Below, piece after piece: positions 15,091 through 22,756 of a stretch of DNA of 22,878 bases (positions within the stretch are counted from its first letter, which is position 1; each line of letters starts with the position of its first letter). The notes beneath the pieces were generated by a model. The model was given only the letters and a program-made list of their open reading frames with translations, did not search any database and had not been told where the DNA came from. A program made the position numbers and the translations under genes. This DNA is from JAHIGH01 sp964564035 (GTDB lineage Bacteria > Patescibacteriota > Microgenomatia > Levybacterales > UBA12049): positions 1-22,878 of the forward strand of contig CAZLZN010000024.1 in the NCBI GenBank assembly GCA_964564035.1, in the 5' to 3' direction.

Positions 15091-15444
15091 ATGGATAAAA
15101 AAATCGTCATAGGCTTGTTCGTTCACTTTCAAACAGCAAGACAACTCAGGGAAAGCTTAATTAATTCCGGATATGAAGATTTCGATATCTCGATTATTGC
15201 CGGTGACGAGTTCAAGATCATGCATTATGCACCGACCTTTGGCCCGCTAAAAGGAGTTACCTCTGAAGATCTCCGCCAAAGGATCGTACATTTAGGTTTC
15301 GGTACAGATTTGGCTCGGGAATATGAAGCAAACCTCAAAGATGGCTATACGTTATTAGCAATCGCGGTCGAAGAGTATGACCTCGACGATATCGTTCAAA
15401 TTTTCGCAGAACACTCAGCCTCGGATATCCAAGTCTCGGACTAA
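15091..15444 (+). CDS. Small YflT/GSP17M-like protein, function unknown
   Basis: 117 residues from the ATG at 15091; a longer frame from a TTG at 15040 exists, but the conserved-looking part begins MDKKIVIGLFVHF. The pattern is a first strand (VIGLF), an A/L-rich helix with the partner GYEDFDISII, then LGFGTDLAREYEANLKDGYTLLAIAV and a final helix plus ASDIQV. This is the layout of the general-stress YflT/GSP17M-type alpha/beta domain. A perfect TATAAT lies at 15070-15075. It starts back-to-back with the CorA-like gene and converges on ridA one base away. The fold assignment is by pattern only. Confidence 0.6.
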   Translation: MDKKIVIGLFVHFQTARQLRESLINSGYEDFDISIIAGDEFKIMHYAPTFGPLKGVTSEDLRQRIVHLGFGTDLAREYEANLKDGYTLLAIAVEEYDLDDIVQIFAEHSASDIQVSD

Positions 15445-15445
15445 T

Positions 15446-15817
15446 TTAGATCTTAGCAATTAAATCGATCTCTATCAAAGCCCCCTTCGGCAATCCGGAC
15501 ACCTCAACTGTCGCTCTTGCTGGTTTAAAAGGTTCAAAAAATTTTCCGTATATCTCATTTACGGTCTGAAAATCCGATAAATTTTTCAAATAAATTGTTG
15601 TCTTCACTACATTTTCCAGACTTGAACCGCCGGCTTCAACTACTGCTTTCAAATTCTCTAGAACCTGATTAGTCTGAATTTCTATACCTGGTCTCAGCTC
15701 GCCCGTTTCAGGATCAAGCCCGATCTGCCCGGAACAAAACAGAAACCCGTTAGATTCTGTTGCTTGAGAATATGGGCCTATTGCTGTTGGCGCTTTATTA
15801 GTATTTATTGTTTTCAT
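15446..15817 (-). CDS. ridA: RidA-family enamine/imine deaminase
   Basis: 123 residues from the ATG at 15817, giving the family start MKTINTNKAPTAIGPYSQA; a TTG at 15826 would add three residues. RidA hydrolyses 2-aminoacrylate and 2-iminobutanoate, the reactive intermediates released by PLP dehydratases such as IlvA. Family residues present are Y16 (GPYSQA), the substrate-binding R101 in KPARATVEVSGLPKGA, and E116 in LIEIDLIA, which marks the active RidA subgroup. It is the last gene of the minus-strand ilv cluster, 122 bases after ilvD, which explains its likely job in the pathway. Confidence 0.93.
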   Translation of the reverse strand: MKTINTNKAPTAIGPYSQATESNGFLFCSGQIGLDPETGELRPGIEIQTNQVLENLKAVVEAGGSSLENVVKTTIYLKNLSDFQTVNEIYGKFFEPFKPARATVEVSGLPKGALIEIDLIAKI

Positions 15818-15914
15818 AAAATTCAATTCAAAAATAAAATCTCAAATATCAAAACCTGGTTCAAAACGTAAATCTCTTATTACTATTTTAAATTTTAACT
15901 TTGAGTTTAATTTT

Positions 15915-15939
15915 GATCTTTGCGCTTTGCGCTTTGATC
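15915..15939 (-). repeat. Small symmetrical repeat after ilvD
   Basis: Starting directly after the ilvD stop, GATC...GATC encloses two copies of a TTTGCGC unit plus TTTG. It can fold on either strand through GATC/GATC and GCGC/GCGC with small internal loops. There is no T-run, so it is not a standard terminator. Confidence 0.4.
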
Positions 15940-17691
15940 TTAGTTTGTCACCGCCCCCCGGCTCGCACTGCCGACCAGCTTAGCATATTTAGCAAGTATA
16001 CCTCTATTATATTTCAACTCCGGAGTTTTCCAAAGCTTAAATCTTCTCTCAACTTCTTGCTTTTCAATCAAAAGATCGATCGTCTTTGTATTAAGATTTA
16101 TATCAATTAAATCCCCGTCCTGAACTATCGCAATAAGCCCGCCGTCTTGTGCTTCAGGAGATACGTGTCCCACCATTATCCCATGCGTCCCGCCTGAAAA
16201 ACGTCCGTCTGTAATTAAAGCAACGTCCCGTCCCAAGCCCGCTCCCATCAAGGCCGCGGACGGACTTAGCATCTCCCTCATACCGGGCCCTCCCTTGGGC
16301 CCTTCATAGCGGATCACAATTACATCTCCCTTTTTTATTCCGCCCTGCAGGATTGCATTCAAGGCGTCTTCTTCGCAATCAAAAACCCTTGCCGGCCCTT
16401 TATGAAACTGCATCTCTTTTCCGGACAACTTCAAAACAGCCCCTTCAGGCGCCATATTCCCCCGCATTATTATAATATGTCTTCCCGGTGAGGCAAAAGG
16501 CTTTTCCAGACTATATATTACATCCTGATTTTCAGGCCTCCCGGAAACGTTTTTCAAATTCTCGGCAATAGTTTTCCCGGTTACCGTCAAACACTCACCA
16601 TGCAGCAGCCCGGCATCAAGAAGCATCTTCATGACCATCGGTACGCCGCCGATCTTGTACAAATCATCCATAACATATTTCCCGAACGGCTTAAAATCTC
16701 CGATCAGCGGAACTCGTTTACCAATTTTTTCAAAATCATCAATAACGAGCTTTACATCCGCTTCATGTGCCAAAGCCAGCAAATGTAAAACCGCGTTTGT
16801 CGATCCGCCAAGAGCCATAACAAGAGTTATTGCATTTTCAAAAGCCTCACGCGTCATTATATCCCGCGCCCTGATTCCTCTTTTCAATAAATTAAAAAGC
16901 GCGCTCACCGATTTGATACAATCCTGTTTTTTATCGTCAGATATATTATTTCGTATATCAACCGCCGGATTAGAAGAACTGCCCGGTATACTCATTCCAA
17001 GTGCTTCTATTGCGGATGCCATCGTATTTGCGGTATACATTCCTCCGCAGGCGCCGTTTCCCGGACATGATCTGCATTCGATTTCATACAGTTCCGACTC
17101 ATCCATTTTACCAGCGGCGACAGCCCCTACTGCTTCAAAAGTACTGACAATAGTCAAATCCCGACCTTTATATTTTCCGGGAAGTATCGTACCTCCGTAA
17201 AGCGTCAATCCTATACTGTTATTTCTGGCAAGCGGCATCAATGCCGCGGGGATCGTCTTATCACAGCCGGACAAAGTAAGCGCCCCGTCGGCCGCGTATG
17301 CCTCATGCATTGTTTCTATACAATCCGCTATCAAATCCCGCGACACCAGCGAGTACTTCATCCCCTCCATTCCCATTGTTTCCCCGTCTGTTACAACCGG
17401 AGTCCCGAACATTATCGGTTTACCCCCGGCTCTCTCGATTTCCTCAAAAACTATATCTCCCATTTCTCTGATATGCGCGTTACAAGGAGTTATATTCGTA
17501 TAGGGACACGCGATGGTTAACAGCGGTTTTCTAAAATCTGTGTCGGTAAATCCGACCGCCCTCATCATCGCTCTGGCCGGTGCCCTTTTTACATAATCGG
17601 CATCTCCCGGCTCTCCGGTCAGCAGGTTACTCCTCTTTGTCAACTTACTTTTAATTGAATTCAATTTATTTTCATCTAACTTTTTTCTCAT
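15940..17691 (-). CDS. ilvD: Dihydroxy-acid dehydratase
   Basis: 583 residues. It dehydrates 2,3-dihydroxy-isovalerate and 2,3-dihydroxy-3-methylvalerate to the 2-oxo acids, using an Fe-S cluster. The three conserved cluster cysteines are C70 (TPCNAH), C143 (SGCDKTIPA) and C215 (GNGACGGMYTANTMAS). K145 is the lysine that is carbamylated in studied homologues. The C-terminal signatures SPSAALMGAGLG and TDGRFSGGTHGIMVGHVSPEA are intact. Whether the cluster is 2Fe-2S or 4Fe-4S cannot be decided by eye. It starts 18 bases after ilvA and belongs to the ilv transcript; its cluster links the pathway to the SUF operon and iron uptake. Confidence 0.95.
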   Translation of the reverse strand: MRKKLDENKLNSIKSKLTKRSNLLTGEPGDADYVKRAPARAMMRAVGFTDTDFRKPLLTIACPYTNITPCNAHIREMGDIVFEEIERAGGKPIMFGTPVVTDGETMGMEGMKYSLVSRDLIADCIETMHEAYAADGALTLSGCDKTIPAALMPLARNNSIGLTLYGGTILPGKYKGRDLTIVSTFEAVGAVAAGKMDESELYEIECRSCPGNGACGGMYTANTMASAIEALGMSIPGSSSNPAVDIRNNISDDKKQDCIKSVSALFNLLKRGIRARDIMTREAFENAITLVMALGGSTNAVLHLLALAHEADVKLVIDDFEKIGKRVPLIGDFKPFGKYVMDDLYKIGGVPMVMKMLLDAGLLHGECLTVTGKTIAENLKNVSGRPENQDVIYSLEKPFASPGRHIIIMRGNMAPEGAVLKLSGKEMQFHKGPARVFDCEEDALNAILQGGIKKGDVIVIRYEGPKGGPGMREMLSPSAALMGAGLGRDVALITDGRFSGGTHGIMVGHVSPEAQDGGLIAIVQDGDLIDINLNTKTIDLLIEKQEVERRFKLWKTPELKYNRGILAKYAKLVGSASRGAVTN

Positions 17692-17709
17692 AATATTCTG
17701 GTTTTAAAT

Positions 17710-18984
17710 CTAAATTAAATATTCATACAGCAGATCCTCGCTGACAAGCCTTTTATATTTTAAATCATTTTTTTTCATACGATCCAGAAGAGGATCAAGA
17801 TCACTCTCATCCGCAAGCTCGACCCCGACCAAAGCCGCGCCTTTCTCTTTGCTTGTTTTTTTAATATATTCAAACCTCACAATATCATCCGTCGGCCCGA
17901 GCGCCTGATCGACAAATTTTCTCAGCTGTCCGGGTTTCTGCGCAAACTCGATTATAAAATAATGCTTCCTCCCCTGATAAACAAGGCTTCTCTCCATGAT
18001 CTCAGGATATCTTAAAATATCATTGTTCCCCCCGCTGAGAACACACACGACGGTTTTATCTTTTATTTCGTCGCGGATCAAATTTAACAGCGCGACACTA
18101 AGCGCCCCCGCCGGCTCGGCAACTATTCCCTCATTTTGATAAAGCTCGATCATCACACTGCATATTAATCCCTCCGGAACCAAATCTACTCGTGAAACAT
18201 TTTTACGGACGATCTCAAAAGTCAGATCCCCGACAGACTTCACCGCTGCGCCGTCAACGAACGTATCGATCTTATCAAGAGTCACGACTCGGTCTTGCTT
18301 TAACGACTCATACATAGCCGGCGCACCCGCGGGCTCACACCCCAACACGGTAATTTTATTATTTTTTTCTTTTAAATATGATGACAATCCCGATATCAAA
18401 CCTCCCCCTCCGATTGCCGCTGTTACGATCAGGTTTTCAAATTTTTTGTCAAAATGTTTACGTCTGCCCGATTCAAGTTCATTATAAATTTCTCCCGCGA
18501 TCGTCCCCTGCCCGGCAATAGTAAACGGATCATTAAAGGGATGCACATACACAGACCCTTTTTCAGCGCAGTATTTCTGAGCCGCCGCGCTTGCCTCGTC
18601 ATACGTAGATCCTGTCAGTACTACCTCCGCAAAATCACCTCCGAAACTTTTAACTTTGTTAATTTTCTGTAGCGGAGTTATAACAGGCATAAATATTGTG
18701 CCGTTTATTTTAAGCGCGGAACACGCGAAAGCGACTCCCTGCGCGTGGTTTCCGGCACTGGCACATACCACTCCTTTTTTCCGCTCCGCGTCCGTAAGTG
18801 ATGAAATTTTATTGTATGCCCCGCGTATTTTAAAAGACCGCACATCCTGAAGATCTTCACGTTTTATATAGATATTGGCACCAAACTTTTGCGACAAACG
18901 CTTGGAGTATTGAAGCGGTGTTTCGTTGACTACCCCCCTGAGCCTCTCCTCTGCTTCCTCAATTTCCTTCAAACTAATATTCAT
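17710..18984 (-). CDS. ilvA: Threonine ammonia-lyase (biosynthetic, single ACT-like domain)
   Basis: IlvA converts threonine to 2-oxobutanoate and ammonia, the entry to isoleucine. The 424-residue protein has the PLP lysine K52 in SFKIRGAYNKI, the phosphate-binding loop GGGG (192-195) and SGGNND (317-322). One C-terminal ACT-like regulatory domain (~340-424, HYFIIEFAQKPGQLRKFV...) should bind isoleucine. E. coli IlvA has two such domains and ~514 residues; the short form with VRSFKIRGAYN is typical of Bacteroidota and some Gram-positive bacteria. It lies 87 bases after ilvC. RidA, which detoxifies its product, is encoded downstream. Confidence 0.94.
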   Translation of the reverse strand: MNISLKEIEEAEERLRGVVNETPLQYSKRLSQKFGANIYIKREDLQDVRSFKIRGAYNKISSLTDAERKKGVVCASAGNHAQGVAFACSALKINGTIFMPVITPLQKINKVKSFGGDFAEVVLTGSTYDEASAAAQKYCAEKGSVYVHPFNDPFTIAGQGTIAGEIYNELESGRRKHFDKKFENLIVTAAIGGGGLISGLSSYLKEKNNKITVLGCEPAGAPAMYESLKQDRVVTLDKIDTFVDGAAVKSVGDLTFEIVRKNVSRVDLVPEGLICSVMIELYQNEGIVAEPAGALSVALLNLIRDEIKDKTVVCVLSGGNNDILRYPEIMERSLVYQGRKHYFIIEFAQKPGQLRKFVDQALGPTDDIVRFEYIKKTSKEKGAALVGVELADESDLDPLLDRMKKNDLKYKRLVSEDLLYEYLI

Positions 18985-19034
18985 ATAAAAAATCTACTTT
19001 ATAACCTTCGATCCACATTAGTCGTTCCAATAAA

Positions 19035-19062
19035 CTAAAACCTAACACCTAAAACCTAATCC
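19035..19062. repeat. Short degenerate CCTAAAA/CCTAACA repeat
   Basis: CTAAAACCTAACACCTAAAACCTAATCC: four imperfect units in the ilvC-ilvA gap. It resembles telomere-type simple repeats but is short; no function is evident. Confidence 0.5.
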
Positions 19063-19071
19063 CTTTATAAT

Positions 19072-20121
19072 CTATTTCTGTCTCTCCGGCCTTAACTCTC
19101 TGACTTTTTGTCCGGTCTTCCACATTTCACTATTTTTCATCTCGCTAAGTTCTTTATCCAATTTCTTTCTATAATCCTTCTTGCTGTTTCTCCTGATCAC
19201 GATTTCCGCTTCCCTTCCGCTCTCAACACTCGCGTATAATTTCTTAAAAACCGGCTCAACTGCTTTTCTGAATTCTCCTCTCCAATCAAGAGCGCCTCTT
19301 TGCGCGGTCGTCGAGCAATTCGCGTACATCCAGTCCATTCCGTTCTCGCCGATCAAAGGAATCAGACTTTGCGTTGCCTCCTCAACGGTTTCATTAAAAG
19401 CCTCAGAGGGCGAGTGGCCTTTTTTTCGAAGCAGGCTGTATTGCGCCTCCATAAGCCCTGCTATAGCTCCCATCAATACTCCCCGCTCTCCGGTCAGATC
19501 GCTGTAAACTTCTTTTTTAAAAGTCGTCGGAAATAAAAACCCCGATCCGACACCGATCCCCATAGCTTTTGCCTTATCCTCAGCTTTTCCGCTCGCGTCC
19601 TGATAAACCGCGTAGCTCGAATTAATACCGCGTCCTTCCAGAAAATTTTTTCTCACGCTTCTTCCAGATCCTTTTGGCGCGGCAAGAATTACATCAATGT
19701 CCTTAGGAGGTACTATCCCTGTTTGTTTGGAATAAGTTACGGCAAACCCGTGAGAAAAATAAAGTGTCTTGCCCGGAGTTAAATATTTTTTAATCTTAGG
19801 CCAGACCGCGATTTGCGCGGCGTCAGACAGAAGCAAACAAATAACAGTTCCTCTCTCAACCGCTTCCTCAATTCCAAAAAGAGTTTTACCGCTCTTCCAC
19901 CCGTCTTTTTTTGCTTTGGCAAAGGTTGGTGAATCTTCCCGCTGTCCAATAATCACATTGAATCCGTTATCACGAAGATTCAATGCCTGAGCCGGTCCCT
20001 GTACGCCGTAACCGATAACCGCGATTGTTTCGTTTTTTAAAACCTTCCGCGCCTTCTCGAGAGAAAATTCTTTTCTCGTCACCACTTCTTCAATTACTCC
20101 GCCGAAATTTATTTTTGCCAT
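19072..20121 (-). CDS. ilvC: Ketol-acid reductoisomerase, fungal/Bacteroidota type
   Basis: 349 residues. It isomerises and reduces acetolactate or acetohydroxybutyrate with NAD(P)H and Mg. The Rossmann motif is GYGVQG (37-42), with the cofactor loop GQREDSPTF (R61, S64). Downstream blocks such as LYFSHGFAVTY, PPKDIDVILAAPKGSGRSVR, EGRGINSSYAV, SDLTGERGVLMG, GHSPSEAFNETVEEATQS, GMDWMYANCSTTAQRGALDW and a terminal VRELRPE closely follow yeast Ilv5 and Bacteroidota IlvC as I remember them. They differ from the ~330-residue enzyme of most bacteria. The class I, single-knotted domain is inferred from length. It lies 68 bases after ilvN in the operon. Confidence 0.94.
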   Translation of the reverse strand: MAKINFGGVIEEVVTRKEFSLEKARKVLKNETIAVIGYGVQGPAQALNLRDNGFNVIIGQREDSPTFAKAKKDGWKSGKTLFGIEEAVERGTVICLLLSDAAQIAVWPKIKKYLTPGKTLYFSHGFAVTYSKQTGIVPPKDIDVILAAPKGSGRSVRKNFLEGRGINSSYAVYQDASGKAEDKAKAMGIGVGSGFLFPTTFKKEVYSDLTGERGVLMGAIAGLMEAQYSLLRKKGHSPSEAFNETVEEATQSLIPLIGENGMDWMYANCSTTAQRGALDWRGEFRKAVEPVFKKLYASVESGREAEIVIRRNSKKDYRKKLDKELSEMKNSEMWKTGQKVRELRPERQK

Positions 20122-20189
20122 AATTTTTTTACATTATAAATAAAATGTATATTTTAAACAATAATTCAGTTTATAATCTTCAATTCTCA

Positions 20190-20708
20190 TTACTTCGCCC
20201 TGATTTCCTGCTTGATACCCACTTCTTTCAGAATAGCAATTCTTCCGGACCTCACAAATTCTTTTATCCCGTACCGTCTCAGAAGTCCCAACAGATCATC
20301 AATTTCCTCCTCTGATCCTGTTTTTTCGATCACCGCAAATTCCTGTCCGACATAAACGATCTGCCCCTTCGCTATAGACACCACATCGGCAACTTCCCGT
20401 CTGGTATTCGCGTTTTTGGTTGAAACTTTAATAAATGCAATCTCCTTGAAAATCAGCGCGTTGTCTTCACTCTCATAAACCTTGACCACCTCTATGATCC
20501 TGTACAGCTGTTTCATAATCTTTTCAATATTCGAATATCCCGTTTTGACGACGATTGTAAAACGCGACATACCCTCCTTCTCAGTCTCGGACACAGTCAG
20601 ACTCTCGATGTTGATTTTTCTGCGCAAAAACAGATCCGCGATTCTATACAAAACGCCCGGTGTATTTTCCGTAAAAGCCGTAATCGTATATCTTTTTTCT
20701 AAATTCAT
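20190..20708 (-). CDS. ilvN: Acetolactate synthase small regulatory subunit
   Basis: 172 residues. An N-terminal ACT domain (~5-80) with TPGVLYRIADLFLRRKINIESLTV carries the valine-binding loop and dimer interface of the family. A C-terminal ALS small-subunit domain follows (~85-165, IAFIKVSTKNANTRREVADVVSIAKGQIVYVG...). It activates IlvB and confers valine feedback inhibition. It follows ilvB by 72 bases, a gap that carries a (TTGAAAA)4 repeat, and precedes ilvC. No SD is seen. The gene is also called ilvH in some species. Confidence 0.93.
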   Translation of the reverse strand: MNLEKRYTITAFTENTPGVLYRIADLFLRRKINIESLTVSETEKEGMSRFTIVVKTGYSNIEKIMKQLYRIIEVVKVYESEDNALIFKEIAFIKVSTKNANTRREVADVVSIAKGQIVYVGQEFAVIEKTGSEEEIDDLLGLLRRYGIKEFVRSGRIAILKEVGIKQEIRAK

Positions 20709-20750
20709 ATATTTATTAATTATTACTTTATATCAATTCAAAATTTATTT

Positions 20751-20780
20751 TTGAAAATTGAAAATTGAAAATTGAAAATT
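20751..20780. repeat. (TTGAAAA)4 tandem repeat
   Basis: Four perfect copies of TTGAAAA plus TT in the ilvB-ilvN gap, ending one base before the ilvB stop-codon side. Such a repeat is prone to length variation by slippage and would change the ilvB-ilvN spacing; that effect is an inference. Confidence 0.8.
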
Positions 20781-22481
20781 CTAATTTAATCTTATCTCCT
20801 CAACCGAAGCGCCTGTCGGCACCATCGGGAACACATTATTTTCCTGCATCACCCTGACTTCCAGAAAAAACGGACCCTTCGAATTTAGCAGTTTATCGAT
20901 CCCCTGTGCCAACTCGTTTCGATGCTCAACTTTATAAGCGTCAATCCCGAATCCCCGGGACAAAGTTATAAAATCCGGATTCTTCAAATTCACGAACGAA
21001 TACCTCTTCTCAAAAAACATTTCCTGCCACTGCCTCACCATCCCGAGATAACCGTTATTAAGTACAATTATCTTGACAGGAGTTTGCTCCTGCGCGATCG
21101 CTGCCATCTCCTGAAGCGTCATTTGAAATCCGCCGTCGCCTATGATCGCGATTACTTCCCGATCCGGTCTGCCGACTTTCGCTCCGAATGCCGCAGGTAA
21201 CCCAAAACCCATTGTGCCAAGTCCGCCCGATGTAATATGGCTATCCGTTTCTTCAAACTCATAATATCTTGCTGTCATCATTTGGTTCTGGCCTACGTCC
21301 GAAACAACTATTGCGCGTCCCCGTGTTTTATCTGAAAGCATCCTTATTGCCTCCGCCATTTTTATTTCACCTTTTTTAGGCTTTGTTTCATCATCAATAA
21401 CTTTCTCTACTTCACTTTTGTATAGCTTTTTAAATTCGCCTAACCATTCTTTGTGTTCGTTTTTATTTAATTTGGCATCAAGTGCCTCAAGCGCTTTTCT
21501 GCAATCCGCGACGATCGGCACATCAGCGGTAACATTTTTATTAAGCTCGGCAGGATCAATATCTATATGAATTATTTTTGCCTGTTTAGCGTAATCGGAA
21601 AGCCTGCCGGTAACCCTGTCGTCAAACCTCATCCCGGCGGCAAGTATCACATCCGCTTTGTTGGTCAGAATATTCGGAGCATAATTCCCATGCATCCCGA
21701 GCATCCCCGCGTTAAGCGGATGACTCGCGGGAAATCCGGAAAGCCCCAGGAGAGTACTTGCGACCGGTATTTCCGCCTTCTCGGCAAGAGAGATCAGCGC
21801 CTTCTCCGCTTTTGAGATAAGTACACCGTGTCCCGCGAAAATAATCGGGCGCTTCGCGGTGTTTAACAATTCGGCCGCGGTATTTATCTGTCTCATATTC
21901 GGCTCTGTTGTCGGCTGATATCCCGTGAGACTGTCTATTTTTTCGTAAGCGTAATCAATCATCTCAAACTGCGCGTTCTTGGTAATATCGATAACAACAG
22001 GTCCCGGCCTGCCTGTTCCCGCAATGTGAAAAGCTTTCGCGAGAATTTGAGGTATTTCCGAAGCATCCGTTATCTGATGATTCCATTTTGTAATTGGAGT
22101 AGTAATGCCGATCACGTCTGCCTCCTGAAACGCATCCGTCCCGATGACCGACATCGCCACCTGCCCCGTAATAAATACTGTCGGCACGGAATCCATCATC
22201 GCGTCGGCAATTCCGGTAACCAGATTTGTCGCGCCCGGCCCCGATGTTGCCAGACACACTCCGATCCGCCCGGTCGCCCTCGCGTATCCTTCCGCCGCGT
22301 GCGCTGCACCCTGCTCATGCCTCATCAGAATATGTCTTATTTTTGCGCGGTAATCATAGAGCGCGTCATAAACAGGCATTATCGCCCCTCCCGGATAGCC
22401 GAAAATCACGTCTACCCCTTCCTGCACCAGAGACTCCATTACAGCCTGCGCTCCGGTAATTTTCTTTACATTATTTGTCAT
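20781..22481 (-). CDS. ilvB: Acetolactate synthase large catalytic subunit
   Basis: 566 residues. This ThDP- and FAD-dependent enzyme joins two pyruvates to acetolactate, or pyruvate with 2-oxobutanoate to acetohydroxybutyrate. The catalytic glutamate is E56 in RHEQGAAHAAEGYARA. The FAD-contact segment is MRFDDRVTGR (284-293). The ThDP motif runs from GDG (448-450) to NN (475-476), with GFGLPAAFGA before it. The length and the EQ/DAFQE residues fit the anabolic AHAS, not the FAD-free catabolic enzyme. It is the first structural gene of the ilvBNCAD order, starting 167 bases after the attenuator hairpin. The ATG lacks an SD. Confidence 0.95.
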   Translation of the reverse strand: MTNNVKKITGAQAVMESLVQEGVDVIFGYPGGAIMPVYDALYDYRAKIRHILMRHEQGAAHAAEGYARATGRIGVCLATSGPGATNLVTGIADAMMDSVPTVFITGQVAMSVIGTDAFQEADVIGITTPITKWNHQITDASEIPQILAKAFHIAGTGRPGPVVIDITKNAQFEMIDYAYEKIDSLTGYQPTTEPNMRQINTAAELLNTAKRPIIFAGHGVLISKAEKALISLAEKAEIPVASTLLGLSGFPASHPLNAGMLGMHGNYAPNILTNKADVILAAGMRFDDRVTGRLSDYAKQAKIIHIDIDPAELNKNVTADVPIVADCRKALEALDAKLNKNEHKEWLGEFKKLYKSEVEKVIDDETKPKKGEIKMAEAIRMLSDKTRGRAIVVSDVGQNQMMTARYYEFEETDSHITSGGLGTMGFGLPAAFGAKVGRPDREVIAIIGDGGFQMTLQEMAAIAQEQTPVKIIVLNNGYLGMVRQWQEMFFEKRYSFVNLKNPDFITLSRGFGIDAYKVEHRNELAQGIDKLLNSKGPFFLEVRVMQENNVFPMVPTGASVEEIRLN

Positions 22482-22514
22482 AAATATATGATACCCGTTT
22501 AATTTTATCCCTTA

Positions 22515-22639
22515 CTCTGCTTTAGTTTTATTTGCAACTCTGCTTTAAATTAATTTGTAATTCTGCTTTAACTTAATTTGCAACTCTACTTTAAATTAAT
22601 TTGTAATTCTGCTTTAAATTAATTTGTAATTCTGCTTTG
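22515..22639 (-). repeat. 23-bp tandem repeat array in the ilv leader
   Basis: Five contiguous copies of a 23-base unit, starting YTCTGCTTTAAATTAATTTG and ending YAA, at 22515, 22538, 22561, 22584 and 22607, plus a 10-base partial copy at 22630. Copies differ at a few positions, and no spacers separate them. The array fills the leader between the attenuator terminator and the ilvB start. The last copy adjoins TTCTGCTTTGCAGAA, a small palindrome. Confidence 0.9.
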
Positions 22640-22647
22640 CAGAACAT

Positions 22648-22670
22648 AAAAAAACCCCGCTGGTGCGGGG
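22648..22670 (-). terminator. ilv attenuator terminator
   Basis: On the minus strand CCCCGC (22670-22665), loop ACCA, GCGGGG (22660-22655), then seven T (22654-22648). A strong intrinsic terminator placed between the leader peptide and ilvB, in the direction of transcription of ilvB. CCCCGC can pair instead with GCGGGG at 22702-22697, which would prevent termination. Confidence 0.9.
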
Positions 22671-22696
22671 TGAACATTTGTTTGCCATTCAAACGT

Positions 22697-22711
22697 CCCC
22701 GCTTTAAGCGG
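22697..22711 (-). promoter_or_regulatory. ilv attenuator segments 1 and 2 (pause and anti-terminator arms)
   Basis: Segment 1 CCGCT (22711-22707), inside the last leader codons, pairs with AGCGG (22703-22699). Segment 2 GCGGGG (22702-22697) pairs perfectly with segment 3 CCCCGC (22670-22665) to form the anti-terminator. The enclosed loop contains a further GTTTG/CAAAC hairpin (22694-22690/22684-22680). Segment 2 begins directly after the leader stop codon. Confidence 0.8.
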
Positions 22712-22745
22712 TAACGAGAAGAATGACGACGATATTTTTATTCAT
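22704..22745 (-). CDS. ilvL: ilv operon leader peptide
   Basis: A 13-codon reading frame, MNKNIVVILLVTA and TAA. Codons 5-11 are Ile-Val-Val-Ile-Leu-Leu-Val, seven consecutive BCAA codons, exactly the amino acids made by the downstream operon. It sits between a near-consensus promoter and a terminator with a competing anti-terminator, the architecture of enterobacterial ilv and leu leaders. If charged Ile/Val/Leu tRNAs are scarce, a ribosome stalled in these codons leaves segment 2 free to form the anti-terminator. If they are plentiful, a ribosome at the stop masks segment 2 and the terminator forms. No SD is present and the start is only ~5 bases from the expected transcript start, so it is probably translated leaderless. 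The symbol is used by analogy. Confidence 0.88.
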   Translation of the reverse strand: MNKNIVVILLVTA

Positions 22746-22756
22746 ACAATAAAATC

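Noticed and set aside
22515..22639. CRISPR-like repeat array.
   Set aside because: The 23-base units are directly contiguous with no spacers, and no cas genes are present; it is a plain tandem repeat.
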